DNA from: Malurus cyaneus samueli
Taxonomy: Eukaryota > Chordata > Aves > Passeriformes > Maluridae
Direction: 5' to 3'
DNA length: 64,000 bases
NCBI GenBank assembly: GCA_009741485.1
Contig: CM019219.1
Coordinates: 5,460,851 to 5,524,850, forward strand
The notes under the pieces: model-generated
Databases searched by the model: none
The model's input: only the letters and a program-made list of their open reading frames with translations
Told to the model about the DNA's origin: nothing
Shown here: positions 23,400 through 33,520 of the stretch, one piece after another
Numbering within the stretch: the stretch's first letter is position 1
How the letters are laid out: the number at the start of each line of letters is the position of its first letter
Made by a program: the position numbers and the translations under genes

Positions 23400-23760
23400 A
23401 TATGAATTCAGCCTTTCTATAGCGAGTGACAGTTTTTAAATTCATACCTCATTTGCAAAAAGGATGATGGTGAACCATTCTAGCAGTTGAATTTTGTTGA
23501 TAGCATTCTCCTTGGCTAACAAACACACGTCTCATGCTGGAGGAGTGTGCACTTGCATTAAAATGTCTGGAATATTCCAGCTTACCCGGCTCTGACACAG
23601 CATTCGACTCGCTAGGAATGTTATGCTTTGCATGAGAAAGGAGCATCTTTTGTGGAGCTTCAGATATTGCCTTGTTTTAACAACATCTGCAGAAACAATT
23701 CCTGATAACGATCACGCCTTATTGTGCGTGAATAACCGCGCTTTTCACGCTTTCATGGGA
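23400..23760. promoter_or_regulatory. candidate conserved element with CpG cluster and inverted repeat
   Basis: Unique sequence ending in six CpGs within 41 bp (23,709-23,749). GCGTGAA (23,726-23,732) and TTCACGC (23,744-23,750) form a perfect 7-bp inverted repeat around an 11-base loop that contains CCGCGC. Most of the surrounding DNA has lost its CpGs. The combination suggests constraint, perhaps a palindromic factor site. The function is inferred. Confidence 0.3.
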
Positions 23761-25009
23761 GTCTGGGGAAAGGAGAGAATCATCCTCAGCTGAACGAGAG
23801 AAACATCCACCCATGAGCTCTGCAGGAATTATGAGCATCAGCCACATGGTTTGTGTGTCCCCCCAGGACCCAGGTGAAACAGAGACACCAAAGACCAAAA
23901 TTGTGGTTAAAGAGATGATTTTCCAGTGCCTGCCTAATCTTGGCTGTGCCTGGAAGTTCCTGAGCTCAGCCCTCACACATCCTTTGTGCAGCTCTGTGCA
24001 TCCCCAGGACAGCTCTGCAGCCCCTATAGCCCATGCTGAACTGCAAAAAAGCTTTGCTGCCCTTGGTATTTACAGAGGCTGTGTCTGCTGCCTCCTCACA
24101 CCAGATTTTTGTACAATAGCCTGGAGGTAAGGGAGGGAAGAGATGGAGTGACTCCTAGGTCTTCAAACTCCAGGATTTTGTCTCGCTCCTATTTAGTAAG
24201 ACCTTACTCTAAACCATGGATACTGAGGGCAGTTTCTCAGCCCCAGTCCAGCCAATCATCCTCTCTCTGCCTCGTCCTGATGTGCAAAAACGTGCAAAAG
24301 GATGTGCCAAAATTGCTCCTGTACATCATTCTGCACAGTTCTGCTCTAGCAGCTCCATCTCAGCCCACAGATGGACAGGGAGAGCATTTTTGGGGCTGAG
24401 TGGGTGTCAGTTCCCACATTGCCCAACCTCTGGTTACATTGCTAAAAAAAATATAGATCTTTTCACTTTTGGTAAAATCTGCTTGAGAACTGAGCCCTCT
24501 CAGGCTACGTTAATAGAGCTGATGTTGTGCTTCAAGGTGTGAATGTAGATTTCCAATGGTAAAGGGGATTTAGCCTCCCAGTAGCATTTAACTTTCCATA
24601 GGACTTCTAACATGCCTTGGGATAGCATCCTCCTTGGTTTTGTTTATTTGACTCATGCTCCCTTTCAGGAAGAAAATTATTCTGATCATTTAGAAAAAGA
24701 ATGTAATTCTAGATGGATTTTGAAGTCTTGCTAAGCATCAAACTTTAATAGAAAAATCATATTGCTTTACAATATTTCTCGAGACTGTATCGATAACAGA
24801 CTCCTTGCCATTGTAGCATTCACAAATAGCAAAAACATTCACAAATGTTAAAATAAACCGACAGGAGTGAAATAAGGGTGGAAAAGAGCAGAGTTGGGTT
24901 TGGGGGAGTGTGTGCCACTGCTCCCATCTCTCTCTTGCTGTCACATGTGGCTCATGATCAGGATTTGGCTGTGTGTTTTGTTAGTTTTGCCAGCACAGTG
25001 GTAGAGTGA
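23761..25009. other. unique non-coding DNA, nothing recognised
   Basis: Overlapping frames of 85-108 codons on both strands (23,719-24,542) have no recognisable domain. No repeat family was recognised. Confidence 0.5.
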
Positions 25010-25170
25010 GCATTAATTGGGCTAATTACTGTGAGCTATAATTTAACTCAGTAATCAAACTCATAAACCAGGCATTATCAAATTTATAAACTCAGCATGC
25101 TCAAGTGCACTTAGCGATAATGAACTTGCTGAGTCAGATTATTCCCTTCCCACTGTTGATAATGTCAGAA
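25010..25170. promoter_or_regulatory. candidate conserved non-coding element
   Basis: Unique AT-rich stretch with closely spaced ATTAATTGGGCTAATTAC and further TAAT, TTTATAAA and TGCTGAGTCAG (an AP-1/MARE-like TGAGTCA core) sites. There is no repeat and no open frame. The texture resembles a developmental enhancer, but this is inference. Confidence 0.25.
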
Positions 25171-25799
25171 ACAGATTTGGACTGTCTTGAATTTAGGATT
25201 TTCCACTGCTCTATTACATGGAGAAGAAAACCTGGCAATACTTGAGAACAGAACCCTCAATATGGTTTGTTTTTTTTTAACATAAAGCAGAAACTTCGTT
25301 TTTGCTTGCATGTTTTAACTGTGAAAGACAGGGTTGTTTTAATTTTCATTCTAATGGCAACAAAATCTTTCGTTACTTTGTGTTACGAAAGTAACATCAG
25401 TCCTTTCCTCATAATCATCTTTAGGTAAGACAAACAAGATTCTGGTATCTAAAAAACTTCATTTCTACAGATTCAGAAAATTTTGGCCTCTTTACATGGG
25501 TCAAATGTTGTGCCAACAGAAGCAGGGCTGACTTCCTAACATTGTTGTATTAACATACCTCAATTTTAGCCTGGGGGAGAGGGAAATGATGTTGTTTGGA
25601 ATGAGATGGTAATTTACTTTCCATGCTTTCTCAGTCCTAAGGCATCTTTTTCAGGATGAGACAGCCAGCTGTGTAAATTGAAATTGGTGAACAATTGTCC
25701 ACTGGAGGCTCTAACATCTGAAAAGCAGAGTTATACGCTCTTCTCTGTCCATGTAGAATATGGTGTTTTCATTTTGCAGGGGATAAGGGATTTACTGTT
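25171..25799. other. unique non-coding DNA with one overlapping inverted repeat
   Basis: No gene was recognised. At 25,368-25,395 two inverted-repeat pairs overlap: TTTCGT/ACGAAA and GTTACTTT/AAAGTAAC. Otherwise the stretch is featureless AT-rich sequence. Confidence 0.5.
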
Positions 25800-26160
25800 A
25801 AATTAATGGACATTTCAAACTGCAGTGGCAGCACATGTTGCCGCCTGCATTACTGGGAAATAAGTTGCATCTGTTCAAGTTATCACTTGGAAAGAAAAGC
25901 TTCCGGTTTCTGTGCGATGGCATGAGAAAAATAACACTTTCTCCCCGTGTGCCAGGGGAAATGAGGTCACAGGCTCTCACTGCGTGCCTTGCAAGTGGAT
26001 ATCTCGTGTACAAGCTCGGACAGGCATTAAATTGGTTATGCTTCAACTTCTGATTTTTGTTTTCATTAACATCTGCACTCTTGCGTGGCCCGAAGCGTTT
26101 TGTCCTTTTTACAGCCCTCCTTGGTAAAGCCGTGGAAAGCTGATCTCAAATTCACATTAA
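25800..26160. promoter_or_regulatory. candidate conserved non-coding element
   Basis: Unique, moderate-GC stretch with scattered CpGs (for example CTTCCGG near 25,900, GTGCGATGG near 25,912 and GGCCCGAAGCG near 26,086). Three frames are open, two plus (72 and 71 codons) and one minus (82). None shows a domain or clear splice sites, so I treat them as chance. Retained CpGs and absence of repeats suggest constraint. Confidence 0.25.
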
Positions 26161-26519
26161 TGGCCTCGGATTTTCAGGTCATTCCTTACAGCAAAGGCCC
26201 CATTCTGCTGCTTTGCTCATGGTGTGACACCTGTACCCCCCTGGATATCCTCACTTTCACAGCCTATCTTCACATCAGTGTTGTTAATTCTCCTTGGCTG
26301 TCGATCTCCTGAGTAACTCAGGACTAAGTGCTTCTTGACCAAAAGGATCAGAGCTACCAGGCTGAAAACCACACAGCTCTAAGGATTAATGGGAATTTGT
26401 CCTACACACCACAAAAACCTGAAGTCTATATCCACTCCTCGAGGTTTACGTGTGATCTGATCCCTGAGCTTATTCCCTGTCTTCCTGAACTGAGAACAGG
26501 AAAAGTAATATGTCTTTTT
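26161..26519. other. unique non-coding DNA up to the assembly gap
   Basis: Nothing was recognised. Short plus-strand frames of 75 codons have no domain; one of them runs into the Ns. Confidence 0.5.
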
Positions 26520-26529
26520 NNNNNNNNNN
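26520..26529. other. assembly gap (10 N)
   Basis: Ten consecutive N. A run of exactly ten is commonly a placeholder for a gap of unknown or small size, so the true distance across it is uncertain. Confidence 0.98.
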
Positions 26530-26829
26530 GTGTGTTTTGCAGACAGCAATTGTAGTGGTTATACATATTCAGCTGAGGTAAAGTTTAAAATAAAATGAAC
26601 CATCTTTGATTAAGATGCCTCAGTCAGCATGGAAAGAAGCTGGCAGAAATCACAGTGGTTCTTCCACCAGTGCAGCTGCATAATTACAATTTTTTAGTAG
26701 GAGGATGGGAGTGCATTGAAAAATTAGGGAAAATTATTTTGATGTCAAATCACATAACTCAGGCTGGTCAATCATTATCAGAAATAGCATAGGCGTGATA
26801 GTGAGTCAACTCCTTTCCCATCAGAGCAG

Positions 26830-27262
26830 TAGGATCACAGAACCATAAAATCATTTCGGTTGGAAAAGACCTTTAAGATCATCTGCTTCAACCACTGACC
26901 CAGCATGGCCAAACCATCACCAAACTATGTCCATTAGTGACACCTCTGCACTTTTAAATCCCTCCAGGGATGGTGACTCCACCACTGCACTGAGCAGCCT
27001 GTTCCAGTGCTGGACCACTCTTCTAGGGAAGAAATCTTTCCTGATAACCAATCTAAACCTCCTTTGGTGCAATTTGAGGCAATTTCCTCTCATCCTGTCA
27101 CCTGTTCCCTGGAGTTTGACCTCCACCTGGCTCCACCCTCCTGTCAGGCAGTTGAGAGAGTGATCAGTCCTACCAAGATCCTCCTTTTCTCCAGGCTAAG
27201 CTCCACCAGCTCCCTCAAATATTCCTCATCAGACTTGTGCTCCAGATCCTTCCCCAGCTTTG
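26830..27262 (-). mobile_element. CR1 LINE 3' fragment, about 430 bp
   Basis: The best-preserved transposon in the window. The + strand begins AGGATCACAGAACCATAAAA, continues GGTTGGAAAAGACCTTTAAG, and later shows CAGGGATGGTGACTCCACCA, CAGCCTGTTCCAGTGCTGGA, TCCTTTTCTCCAGGCTAAGC and TTCCCCAGCTTTGTT. This is the reverse complement of an avian CR1 3' region in the expected order. It is 5'-truncated near 27,262. The 3' terminus is near 26,830, with only degenerate octamers left. Confidence 0.95.
26917..27126 (-). pseudogene. decayed C-terminal tail of CR1 ORF2 (reverse-transcriptase polyprotein)
   Basis: Within the CR1 copy a 69-codon minus-strand frame stays open. It contains FRLVIRKDFFPRRVVQHWN and, after a short spacer, VVESPSLEGFK. 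In avian genomes this RFRLDIRK...RVVKHWNRLP...SLEVFK pattern is the familiar C-terminal tail of CR1 ORF2, often mis-annotated as a small host protein. The apurinic endonuclease and reverse transcriptase domains are absent because the copy is 5'-truncated. It is a dead fragment, not a gene. Confidence 0.8.
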
Positions 27263-28029
27263 TTTATTAGTGATTTCCTCTTTTCTACATGCAGAAAAGC
27301 TTGTAGAAGGAGACAAAGCAGAAGGAACTTGTACTGAGAAGAGATAAATTTTGCTATTTAAAAATAGCAAAGCCAAGCTTTCCTATAAAATAATTTCTTT
27401 TAAAGTATATTGATATTGTTAAGCAATTCAGAACTTCTGCTCCAGCTCGGCTAAGCAAGCACTATTCTAGAAGCCTGTTCCAAACTCATTGGCCATAAAT
27501 GTGGGGTTTTTCCTCTCATCTTCCTTCTGAGTTTAAGAAAAGATCACAAGGTAACACTGCTTCCTAGTCAATCAGATGGCAGGCTGTTTTTTTTCTATTT
27601 AGACATGATAGGGGGTCATTCTGAGGAGTAAAAGATAGGTTCTGTCCCTGAAACCTGGCAAAGCATTGAAAAATAATACCCATACATTGGCAAATTCTTC
27701 TAAGTATCATTAAAAATGATAAATCCTAATTTTCTCAGGCCTAATCCTGCAATATGTTTTGTACACATAACCTCCAAGGTCAAAGGAAGATAAAAGACCT
27801 GGAAAATACCCTAAGTCTGTCACATATCTCATTGTTTATTACTTCTTCCACGAAAGAGTTTCAAGAAGCAAAAACATATAATTAAGACTTAACTGATGCT
27901 CCTATAATAACTGCTTTTGATTTGGGAGATAAAATTAAATTAGCAGATAAGCTCTTTTATTTCTGCTCAGCCACTAACACAGTCAAATAGGGTGTAGCTT
28001 GTCCCTTTAAAAGGCACAGTAACAAAAAC
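27263..28029. other. unique non-coding DNA, nothing recognised
   Basis: AT-rich sequence without repeats or plausible open frames. CTTTAAAAGG near 28,005 is a chance-level near-palindrome. Confidence 0.5.
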
Positions 28030-28470
28030 AAACGGGAAGGCAGTCACTTATTAATTTGTGTTTTTGTATAGCTATCTGGAAACTCTGCTTTGCTGTCATT
28101 ATCTAAAACTCATAAACAAGACACGCTGTCAGTGATTCTTGAGCCTGGAATTCATGGGAATTGTCTAAACAAAACATATTCACTCCTCTTATGTGTAACC
28201 AAATGCATAAATGTTGTTGTCTTTTTATTCCTTACAGATGGTTTGTATCTCCAGAGATTTATAGAAGAATTCATAAATTGGCATCGCTGGTATGTGAGAA
28301 ATGTGAAGCAGCCCCTGCTCCCATTGTTCCCTGACTGTGAACCTGCCGCCGGCTGAAAGAATTTGCTTAAAATATCAAACTCGGAGCACAGCTCCAGTGT
28401 GATCGCTGAGCTGACCCTCTGCTGATGAGGGACTAAATATACAGCTTGATAATTAAGAATTGTCATCTCT
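28030..28470. promoter_or_regulatory. candidate conserved block
   Basis: Unique sequence without repeats. It contains a good-looking splice-acceptor-like tract (see the separate entry), some retained CpGs near 28,345-28,403 (GCCGCCGGC, CTCGGAG, GATCGCTG) and AT-rich flanks. It may be a conserved non-coding element or contain a weak exon. Confidence 0.3.
28238..28356 (+). CDS. speculative terminal exon (low support)
   Basis: A pyrimidine-rich tract ending CTTTTTATTCCTTACAG (to 28,237) is a good 3' splice-site match. The frame that follows is open for 39 codons to TGA at 28,354-28,356, with a Trp/Phe/Ile-rich start (FIEEFINWHRWYVRNVKQP) and a proline-rich end. Against it: no poly(A) signal AATAAA follows within about 250 bp, no partner exon was found, and a 104-codon minus frame overlaps. 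I do not recognise the peptide. It is listed as a possibility, not as a gene. Confidence 0.12.
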
Positions 28471-28763
28471 TTTGGTCATTTTTACATCCTCTCAGCCTCC
28501 TGGCCTGGCACTGCAGCCTGACAGGAGACACTGATGAAATAACTCAAAGGGAGTGATTGTAACCAAATGCTGCGATGAGTGAACCCTCCAAGAGCTTCAC
28601 AGTCATAAGAGCTGGTGCACTTGTCATCAGGAGCAGCTTATTCACCCAGCAGTGACCTGTCAAATTGACTTGTTAGCATGGCTGATAATACCCCTGCCTT
28701 TTCCCTGCTAGAGAAAAGCAGGGAGCATCCCACATGCTTTTGAATATCTTATGAAGAGCATCA

Positions 28764-28790
28764 AGAAAAAAAAAAAAAACCAAAAAAAAG
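28764..28790. repeat. A-rich low-complexity tract
   Basis: A run of about 14 A, then CC and a further run of A. It lies 5' of a MIR-like fragment and may be unrelated to it. Confidence 0.8.
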
Positions 28791-28825
28791 ACCAACTATT
28801 TTACTTTCACCGAAGATTTGTGGAA

Positions 28826-28893
28826 AGGCTGGGAATTGAATCCAGATTGCCTGACTCCTTATGCAGGGCCGTATGCACAAGGCCAGCCCCTCT
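28826..28893 (-). mobile_element. MIR-like tRNA-derived SINE remnant
   Basis: The + strand GGGAATTGAATCCAGATTGC, then CTGACTCC, GGGCCGT and AAGGCCAGCCCCT follow the order of the reverse complement of a tRNA-derived SINE head (GGTTCGAATCC B box, then the spacer, then the A-box side), as in the MIR family. It is heavily diverged. It could instead belong to another ancient tRNA-type amniote SINE. Confidence 0.5.
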
Positions 28894-30549
28894 TTTGAAG
28901 CTTGAAGTTCTGGTCTTTCTCTATTTGACAGTCCTTTCCCTCGTTCTCATTTGTCTTTCAGATACCCTGAGTGGCTCCAGTGAAGATTGCTAAAATCACA
29001 GTGCACAGGGTTTTATCAGATATGATTTTTTTAGGGCCTGTGTTGCATTTATGTTATTTCACACAAGAGCTGTGTAAATGGAAGAGGAGATTTATATGTA
29101 GGTAATTCACCTGTGGAAGAAGAGTGGATCACTGAGAATTTATCCAAACAAAACCAAAAGCTACTTCTGGGAAATTCCCAATGCATGTGTTATACACCAC
29201 TGTGGTATCACAGTGCTTTCCCTGCAGCATTAATTATTATATCTTTCATACTTTTCCTCCTCCTTGAGCAAATCCAGCACAAATGGGGAGAAAGGGATGC
29301 AAACTCAGTGGGTTTTTTGAGAATTAGAGGGAGATTCGATACTGTGACAACCATTTACCAGAGAATTTTTCCAAAAATGTTTAAAATTTGGATTTACCTG
29401 GTTATTTAGATGAATTTACCTCATAAATTTGACCTCTTAAAAACCACTGTCTCCAGATCTCAGGTGCTTCATTATATGTTTTGTCTCCAAACAGATGCAT
29501 TTGTCAAAATTTTTCCAAGATATGTGTTCACCTTAGACTCTGTAGGATTGTGGGTTAATCTGCTAAAACATTAAGAGATGGAATCCATTGGACAGTGACC
29601 TTGTACATGTGAAGGGGCATAGGGATCATAGCCTGGAGCAGAATAAATACCCATTTCATGAACAGCCAGAGACCATAATCTGGCCTGGATGCAAAAATCC
29701 CTGGATTTCTGTGCTCAGGTGGATGGGACATCATTTTCTAGCACTGTAATGGTCAAACAGCACTTATCCTGGCAAGTGAAGGTACCAGGCCATCCAAGTG
29801 GGAAGAGAAGCCAAGGTAGATCCAAAGACTTCACTCTACTGGGACATTACACATGTCCAAGATGAGGCAGAAACAGCCTTTTGGTTTCTTCTCTTTCCTT
29901 GGCACTCCTGAAGCTTAAAAATCCTTTTTTCACTGATTTTTCTTAGACACTGATATTTTAGTTATGGCAACACTTGCAACAAGCAAGAATCCACTGATTG
30001 AGCAACTCCAAGAATTAAGAGGAGTATGGACATCTGTACGAGAGTCCAGGGGCCAAAAAAGAGCCAAATCCTGGGTTCATCTGTGAGATTCCAGGGAGCA
30101 GGGATGCAGCTTGATTTACAGGGAGGCACAAACTGCACGGGAGAATGCAGGAGGAAGAGCCTCGGGGGAACCTTTGATGAGGCAAAACAATCTAGACATA
30201 AATAAAGACTTCAATGGATTTGTCCCTTCATTATTTTGGAGCCTGATCCAAAGCCCCACAAAGTCAATAGGAGAGCTCCAGCTGGGATTTAGGTGAAGAA
30301 CTGAGGGTGCCATTCACACACAACTTGTGTCACTTGGGAATATTTCTGTGTTTCAGGGAAATGTGTTTGGTAGGGCACTGAGAAGCATTCAGCTTTTACA
30401 GGATATACTTTCATTGAGTTACTTGTTGCTGTCCAATAAAGTAAAATATAGGAAACCCTTTAGTGTTTCATCAAATTCTTGCTCGTTTCAAAGAGGAGCA
30501 ATATTTCTGTGTCTGGCTCACATATTAAAAACTTTCCCTGCATATTAAG

Positions 30550-30582
30550 TTTCTTTTTTCTTTTTTTTCTTTTTTTTTTTTT
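30550..30582. repeat. T-rich (TTTTTTC)n-like tract
   Basis: About 33 bp of T interrupted by single C residues, a polypyrimidine tract. No adjacent retroposon body or exon was recognised. Confidence 0.85.
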
Positions 30583-31891
30583 GTCATAGGTTTAGCTTCA
30601 GATCTTTCTATGACTTTTACTAGGGGCTATTTTTGAAGGATTCAAGTCTGTTTTGCCAGTATAACCTTCAATTTCTAATGAGTGTTATTTCAAAAGAGAC
30701 TTTTCCACTGGTAGGTAACAGAAAATAAAGTTACCTTGAAATTTAATAAGCGTTATTTAGTCTGTATCTACTAATAAATCCCATCATACATCCTGCTTTC
30801 CAAAGTGCTAGAGGTTATGATCTCTTCTTATTTGGCATCCAGAAGTTAAAGGAACATTAAATTATTTCACTTGGGGGAACCAGATTTTTCTTTTTTTACC
30901 TTTTGATTTTTCATTTGTGTGGTCAGGTAATGTTGTTACTGCCACCAATTTTAAGAAAGCTTTTTTAAAAAAAATAACTCTATTTATTCTTCCTCTTCAG
31001 TCAAACATTGTCCTTCCAGTAGTATGGTGATATAATCATATTTTCATCATAACACACAGATGTTTTATTCACTCTTCTCTTCCCATTTCTTCAAGGCCCA
31101 GCGCAAACCTAATTACAATTTTTGCAAAGGCTTTCCTTGAACATTAGTAGATTTTAGATAAGGGATAAAACATGCCATAAATTCACATGCATAAGCATGT
31201 GTGTCTATATAAATCACTTGCAAACCATGTCAGATTTCTTGGTAAATGTTCTTTTTAACAATATATGTATATATACTCCGTTCACACCTACAAGCTTTTA
31301 AAAATCAATAATAAATGTAAATCTATATCTGAAGTATATAAATTGCTATCATCCATAGATTGGGTATTTGTTATAGCAGACTTTCTAGGTTGTATTTTTA
31401 ATTTTTGAATATGTTATGTTAATTGCCCTACAATACCTGTGAGACAATTGATGTGAAATGAGCACTTGGAGATCTGTGGTATGAAATATTTCTCCCATTG
31501 ATCTACAGGGATCCTTTTAGTACAGTTTTACTGGTAAAAAAATACATAAGCAGCTTCATCATTTTAAGGAATTTTCTTTATTTTTAAATAGTGCAAACAG
31601 TATCTTTGGAGAGTTTCTGAAAATGTGTTTGAACACACAATTAACAGACTTATGAAATATAATTACCAGTATTTGCCAAAATATTTCTGTTCATTAAAAC
31701 AACCTGAACAGTTTTTTAATTTTCTTAAAAACAGAAAAAATACATTTCAACCCAAAGTTTCTTCTTCCCCCTTACATCACTAGTTAGATATTAAATATAT
31801 TACGCACATTAAAATGTAAACATCACCACACTGAGCCTTTCTCTTTTGATCATCTCAAATTTGACTATTAATACTTTAATTTTCCTTACTC

Positions 31892-31904
31892 TGTGTGTGT
31901 GTGT
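31892..31904. repeat. short (TG)n microsatellite
   Basis: Six TG dinucleotides, then a degenerate extension to about 31,928 (GTATGAGTGCATGCATGTG). Confidence 0.8.
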
Positions 31905-33439
31905 AAGCGTATGAGTGCATGCATGTGCCTCTGATCTGGCTTATGCACTGTACTAAATTGTTCAGTAAATACTCTGCAGCAGGATAAGGTCTAACTGGAA
32001 GAAAATTGTTGTGAGTTACAGGAAATTAAAAAATTCCTGCAATACCAACCCACTACTCAAAGTCAATCTGTGGTATCCCACAATCCACTCGGCTCTGAAG
32101 TCAAGCCAGAATGATTTTTGAAGAGTAATTTCAAGCCTTATAAAGGGTCACATCATGTATTAAAGCCATATTTGCTTCTGTGTTTTGTAAATTTTGAACT
32201 CATTACTAAACCTTTGTCTCTCATGCTGTACGTCTGGCTCTGAACTCCCCTTCATCAATCTGATCCTTAAAACTCCAACAAAAAGCATGCAACACATTTT
32301 GCATGTGAGAAAGTGGTAAAACATAAATAGTTACAATCTCAAGGTGCCGGCATTTAAGGAAGGCTTTAAGAAGCTTATCTCTTTGGTACTTTAGATAACA
32401 AAATCTCCAGCAAGACATTGCCCAAAACTGCTGTTTTGTGACCACCTCTGGGAAGTGCTGAGTGCCCTCAACTCCTGTTGACTTCACAAGAGATTAAGAG
32501 AGCTCAGCACCTCCCAGTACCAGTCCCACAGAGATATATCTATATCTGTACACGTGCATATATATATTTATACACAAAATGAACTGCTAACAAATAGTGG
32601 ATCACCTACTCTTTTTCTTGGCCAAACTCTTTGTGAAAGGATCAGACCCAAAGCTAGAGGTAAAACCACATGCAATTTACAATAAGCAAAACGTGTCTAT
32701 AAACAAAATACAATTGGAAATCTGGGAATCATTTATATAGAAAGTGCTGGCAAAGTGCAGGCATATGTGGACAAAACAGTGCAGCACCTTCACAGATTTC
32801 AGCAGTTCCATTTCTAAAGTTTCCACACTAAGCCTTTATCACAACCTGGGGCTGGGAAACAACACAAAAAACACACTGTTAAAGAGAAGGGGGGTTACCC
32901 TCACAAAATATTCAGAACTGGGGTGGGACTGCACATCTTAAAACCCAGCAAAGCTGTGTGCACAACTCAGGCTTTGATTCTTCTGAGCTCTCTTCTCCTG
33001 AAGGATGCCAGCATTGATCTGCTCTCACTGCAGGCTACCCACGGTATTTCATTACGTGCCTACATCACATTGGCTGCTCCAAATTCCTCCCTTTTCCCCC
33101 AAATTCTTTCTTTTCATCCTGATAATAGTCCTGGGGTGAATCAGCTGAAAGAATTCGGAACAATCTAAGCAGGGATTCAAGGAGAATATCCAGTAAAGTG
33201 GTTGCACAATTAAAATGAGATGGAGCTCGGGCAGGGGTGCAGCCTGCAGCAGCACAAAATGAACCAAATGGGACAATTTCCCATCTTGTGGCTTTCACTG
33301 TCTCTGTCACAAGGATGGCCCAGCCACGTCTGACATGAGCAGGAAGCAAGAAGGATGGAAAGATATGTTTTGGCCTTGCTTTTTGCCCCGTTGAAAGGTC
33401 AGGGCTGGCCAGGTCTGCCTCAGTGGAAGGTTAAATACA

Positions 33440-33520
33440 ATCTTAATTTCCCAACTGTAAAACAAGGATAATAAAACTCATCAGGGCAAGCAGGATTCTG
33501 TAGGTGTGGGAAGAAATATT
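33440..33520 (+). mobile_element. MIR-like SINE 3'-part remnant
   Basis: TTAATTTCCCAACTGTAAAA followed by CAAGGATAATAAAACTCATC parallels the sense strand of the MIR core and 3' region (TCAGTTTCCTCATCTGTAAA, then ATGGGGATAATAAT). The match fades by about 33,520. The fragment is old and short, recognised by eye only. Confidence 0.5.

Larger units (their letters stand above)
28894..33439. other. AT-rich unique DNA, nothing recognised
   Basis: Roughly 4.5 kb with no recognised gene. The frames (61-98 codons) show no domain. It holds a T-rich tract near 30,550-30,582, a TG run at 31,892-31,904, and TA-rich decayed microsatellites near 31,260-31,275 and 32,533-32,575. The stretch 30,900-31,900 is very AT-rich. 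Confidence 0.5.
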
